From Devosia yakushimensis (GTDB lineage: Bacteria > Pseudomonadota > Alphaproteobacteria > Rhizobiales > Devosiaceae): 64,000 bases of DNA. The stretch spans positions 293,419 to 357,418 of the forward strand of contig NZ_BSNG01000003.1 of NCBI RefSeq assembly GCF_030159855.1, written 5' to 3'. Positions 61,661 through 64,000 of the stretch are shown in pieces. A program made the position numbers and the translations under genes. A model generated the notes under the pieces. The model had not been told where the DNA came from. It did no database searches and saw only the letters and a program-made list of their open reading frames with translations. Within the stretch, counting starts at the first letter, position 1; each line of letters starts with the position of its first letter.

Positions 61661-62473
61661 TCACTTGTTGACGCCGCCAAGCAACCCGCGAGTGAAGGCG
61701 TTCTGGAAAAGGAGGAAAGCGAGTACGATTGGCGCGGCAGCCAGAAGCGTGGATGCCATCAGCAGACCTTCCTGCGACTCGTACATGCCGATCATGCCGT
61801 ACAGCTTCAGGGTAACCGGCGATGCGTTGTCGCTGTTCGTAAGCGTCAAAGCGAAAAGCAGGTCATTCCAGATGTAACGGGCCTGCACGATAGCCAAGGC
61901 AGCCAGACCAGACAGGGAGGCCGGAAGCAGAACCTTCACGAAGTAACTGGCGGGAGAGCAACCGTCCATTTGGGCGGCTTCCCAAAGCGACTTCGGCACG
62001 GTTGCGAAATAATTGCGCATGAAGAACGTGCAGAAGGGAATGGCGTATGCGGCATGGACGAGCCACAGCCCCATAATGTTGTCGTAAAGGCCCAGGCTCC
62101 GGATGGTGAAGAAAACGGGAAGCTGGGTGATCTGGAACGGCACGAACATGCCCATGAGCAGCAAGACGAAAATCACGCGGTCACCGGGCAAACGGGTTGT
62201 GGCCAGGGGGAAGGCGGCCAAAGCCCCGATCAGTACGGAGATGACGACCGCCGGAGCCGTGATCAACAGAGAATTCAAGAGGGGCCTAGCGAGGAGTGGC
62301 ACGGCGTCCATATAGTTCGCGAAGTATATGGAACTGGGCAGGCTAAGCGGTTGCAGCATCTCTGCCGGTGTCTTGAGAGACGCCAGGATGGCGAGCAAGA
62401 GCGGAAAAAGGAATACGACCGACGCCAATATCAATGCGATGTATCGGCGGATGGGAACTGCTTTTGTATCCAT
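61661..62473 (-). CDS. Carbohydrate ABC permease (MalG/UgpE type), second module
   Basis: 270 residues, six transmembrane segments, EAA loop LWEAAQMDGCSPASYFVKVL, and ending RGLLGGVNK, nearly the same as RGLLGGAGK in the first module. One-base overlap with the upstream permease. Confidence 0.93.
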   Translation of the reverse strand: MDTKAVPIRRYIALILASVVFLFPLLLAILASLKTPAEMLQPLSLPSSIYFANYMDAVPLLARPLLNSLLITAPAVVISVLIGALAAFPLATTRLPGDRVIFVLLLMGMFVPFQITQLPVFFTIRSLGLYDNIMGLWLVHAAYAIPFCTFFMRNYFATVPKSLWEAAQMDGCSPASYFVKVLLPASLSGLAALAIVQARYIWNDLLFALTLTNSDNASPVTLKLYGMIGMYESQEGLLMASTLLAAAPIVLAFLLFQNAFTRGLLGGVNK

Positions 62474-63369
62474 CAGTCGCGCTCCTCGATGCGCCCAGAA
62501 ATATAGAGGATGTAGGGAAGGATCACGGCGCAGGCCAACGCCATCAAGGTCACAGCAATGGCCGCCCCCTTACCCATCTCAAAACGGGCGAAAGATGTGT
62601 CATAGACAAACGTGGCCAAGACTTCAGATGAATGGAACGGTCCACCTTGCGTCATTCCTTGAACGATGTCGAACACCCGCATGGCTTCGACGCCTGATAC
62701 ACCAAGAATGATGACGGTTGTCGGTAGTAGGAGGGGGAATGTAACCTGCCAAAAAATAGTCCAAGGTTTAGCGCCATCGACCTGAGCGGCCTCAATATAC
62801 TCTTTGGGGATGCTTCTCAGACCAGCAAAGTAGACCAGGAAAGCAAATCCAGCGGTCCACCAAAGGCTCGCTGCCATGATGGAGAAAGAAACAATCGATG
62901 GGTCACCGAGCCAATTTTGGTTGGATAGCCCAAGGTGTGCGCCAACCGAGGAAAAAACGCCGCTGCCCGGCCGATACATCCATTTCCAAATGGCCGCGAC
63001 AGCAACCGGCGTCATCGTGAATGGGATGAAGAATATCACCTTGAAGATATTCTCGCCCTTGATCTTCTCGTCCAAGAGTGTCGCCAGACCCAATCCTACG
63101 CCAGTAGGGACGATGAGATAGAAGATCAGCCAACGGATGTTATTGCTAAGAGCATTCCAAAACCGCGGCGACTCGAGCAAGGCCGCATAATTGGCGAAGC
63201 CGATCCATTTCCAGGTAGGCGACAGACCGTCCCATTCGTGGAGCGAGGTCACGAACGTGTAAGCGATCGGATAAACATAGGCCAACACGAACAGCGCTGT
63301 GGGAAACAGCAGGAAAAGCATGAACGAGCGATCGGCACGCTTGCGGTAGTTCGGTGAGAGCGTGGTCAT
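62473..63369 (-). CDS. Carbohydrate ABC permease (MalF/UgpA type), second module
   Basis: 298 residues, six transmembrane helices, EAA loop EYIEAAQVDGAKPWTIFWQV. Strong similarity in layout to the permease at 12402-13307 (NNIRWLIFYLIVPTGVGLGL corresponds to NNILWVVFMLIVPTGIGLLL). Second gene behind the binding protein. Confidence 0.93.
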   Translation of the reverse strand: MTTLSPNYRKRADRSFMLFLLFPTALFVLAYVYPIAYTFVTSLHEWDGLSPTWKWIGFANYAALLESPRFWNALSNNIRWLIFYLIVPTGVGLGLATLLDEKIKGENIFKVIFFIPFTMTPVAVAAIWKWMYRPGSGVFSSVGAHLGLSNQNWLGDPSIVSFSIMAASLWWTAGFAFLVYFAGLRSIPKEYIEAAQVDGAKPWTIFWQVTFPLLLPTTVIILGVSGVEAMRVFDIVQGMTQGGPFHSSEVLATFVYDTSFARFEMGKGAAIAVTLMALACAVILPYILYISGRIEERD

Positions 63370-63418
63370 TTTCGTTCCCCCTAAAAATGGCGCTCGACCG
63401 CAATCGCGCGCCCTGTCC

Positions 63419-64000
63419 TCACTCGGTCCAGTCGTTGAACTTACCGTCCGCGACGAGCTGTTGGCGTTCGGCCTCCAGCGACTCGATGATCATGGCCTTC
63501 ACCTCGCTAGTAGGCTGAGCTGCGAACCGCTCGATGGCTGTGCCAAAGTCCTGCGAGAAAGCTGCGGGCAGGAGCAGCGACAGATTCGGGATTGTTGTCT
63601 TTGCTGGATCCAGCAAATCCTTCACCATCTGGGCATGTAGCGAATTGGCGGAGAAGGCATCAGGGGAGGTAAGGCTATTGGCAGGCAGCGCCCCCTTAGC
63701 AACGTTGAGTGCGGCCTGCCCCGCGGGACTGCCAGCGACTTCCAGGAATGCGTCGGCCGCTGCTTCGACGTCTTGGGAAAGGCCGTTCCCACTCAACAGA
63801 CCGTCGATCTGGATGATCGCCTTGTCGGCCATACCCGGCGCGGGGAAGTATCCGATATCTTCGCCCGGCACGGCACCTTTCGCGGCTGCGTAGTTCATGA
63901 ACCACGAGCCCATGAGGTCCATGCCGACATCAGCGGCAACAACAGCATCAGCACCGTTGACCCAATCGCCGCCCGTCCAGTTGCTCATGAAGTGGGCGGC
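63419..64000 (-). CDS. Carbohydrate ABC solute-binding protein, 5' end outside window
   Basis: The frame is open to the window edge; 190 or more C-terminal residues are seen, with MDLMGSWFMNYAAAKGAVPG, IGYFPAPGMADKAIIQIDGL, SPAGQAALNVAKGALPANS and a C-terminal helix EIESLEAERQQ-like segment ending FNDWTE. Corresponds residue for residue in order to the C-terminal half of the protein at 13384-14652. The internal ATG at 63988 is not the true start. Confidence 0.9.
   Translation of the reverse strand, partial: AAHFMSNWTGGDWVNGADAVVAADVGMDLMGSWFMNYAAAKGAVPGEDIGYFPAPGMADKAIIQIDGLLSGNGLSQDVEAAADAFLEVAGSPAGQAALNVAKGALPANSLTSPDAFSANSLHAQMVKDLLDPAKTTIPNLSLLLPAAFSQDFGTAIERFAAQPTSEVKAMIIESLEAERQQLVADGKFNDWTE

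Noticed and set aside
1..64000. CRISPR array or insertion sequence
   Set aside because: No regularly spaced repeats and no transposase-like protein seen on either strand.

Overview
The window looks like chromosomal DNA of a high-GC alphaproteobacterium. ROK/ABC sugar modules, KGSADH-type aldehyde dehydrogenase, RraA and enolase-superfamily genes and a MipA/OmpV porin suggest Hyphomicrobiales, perhaps a Devosia relative; this is inference from gene content, with no marker gene present. Part 1 (1-9.48 kb) reads as ordinary backbone: the end of a sugar-acid catabolic pair (enolase superfamily and DapA-type lyase), a LysR regulator divergent from an MFS exporter, a diguanylate cyclase, a RarA C-terminal-like protein, a palindromic dispersed repeat, a MipA-like outer-membrane protein and an OmpR/EnvZ-type two-component pair closed by a strong terminator.

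At 9484-9528 lies a 45-base 3' fragment of a tRNA-Met gene (minus strand), followed by a tyrosine integrase. This is the classic left end of a tRNA-targeted integrative element. The intact tRNA and the right end are not in the window, so much of what follows may be island DNA. From 11.5 to 36.4 kb are catabolic operons: a ROK-regulated carbohydrate-type ABC transporter with an M81 (MlrC-like) metallopeptidase, an M24 peptidase, a GMC oxidoreductase fused to a gluconate-dehydrogenase subunit-3-like domain and a TIM-barrel isomerase; then an amino-acid-type ABC transporter with a PfkB kinase and LacD-like aldolase; then a frameshifted aldehyde dehydrogenase, YciI, AroE-like, SnoaL-like, RraA-like, enolase-superfamily, IclR::SMP-30 fusion and aldose epimerase genes. 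Matching palindromes (G-Y-CTCA-N5-TGAGAC) sit in front of two of these units and probably bind the IclR fusion.

From 36.9 to 49.8 kb is the most interesting region: a DNA phosphorothioation (Dnd) type defence locus with an unusual composition. An HTH-ParA protein and a partner come first, then dndA-dndC-dndD-dndE with start/stop overlaps, then a tightly coupled block: a 73-residue protein, a second DndD-like ATPase, an FtsK-type motor whose N-terminus resembles DndE, and an ABC-type ATPase plus DUF4435/Toprim-like pair reminiscent of PARIS AriA-AriB. DndB and DndFGH are absent. The closest named precedent I know is DndCDEA-PbeABCD; whether this block is homologous to PbeABCD needs a search.

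From 50 to 56.4 kb is a scrap-yard of truncated and fused gene pieces (methyltransferase/SDR, epimerase/response regulator, PgpA) around an intact AraC regulator, a NarL-DesK type two-component pair and a Tat-exported amidohydrolase. From 56.5 kb to the window edge is a second ROK-GMC-isomerase-ABC transporter module, paralogous to the one at 11.5-23 kb and read from the minus strand.
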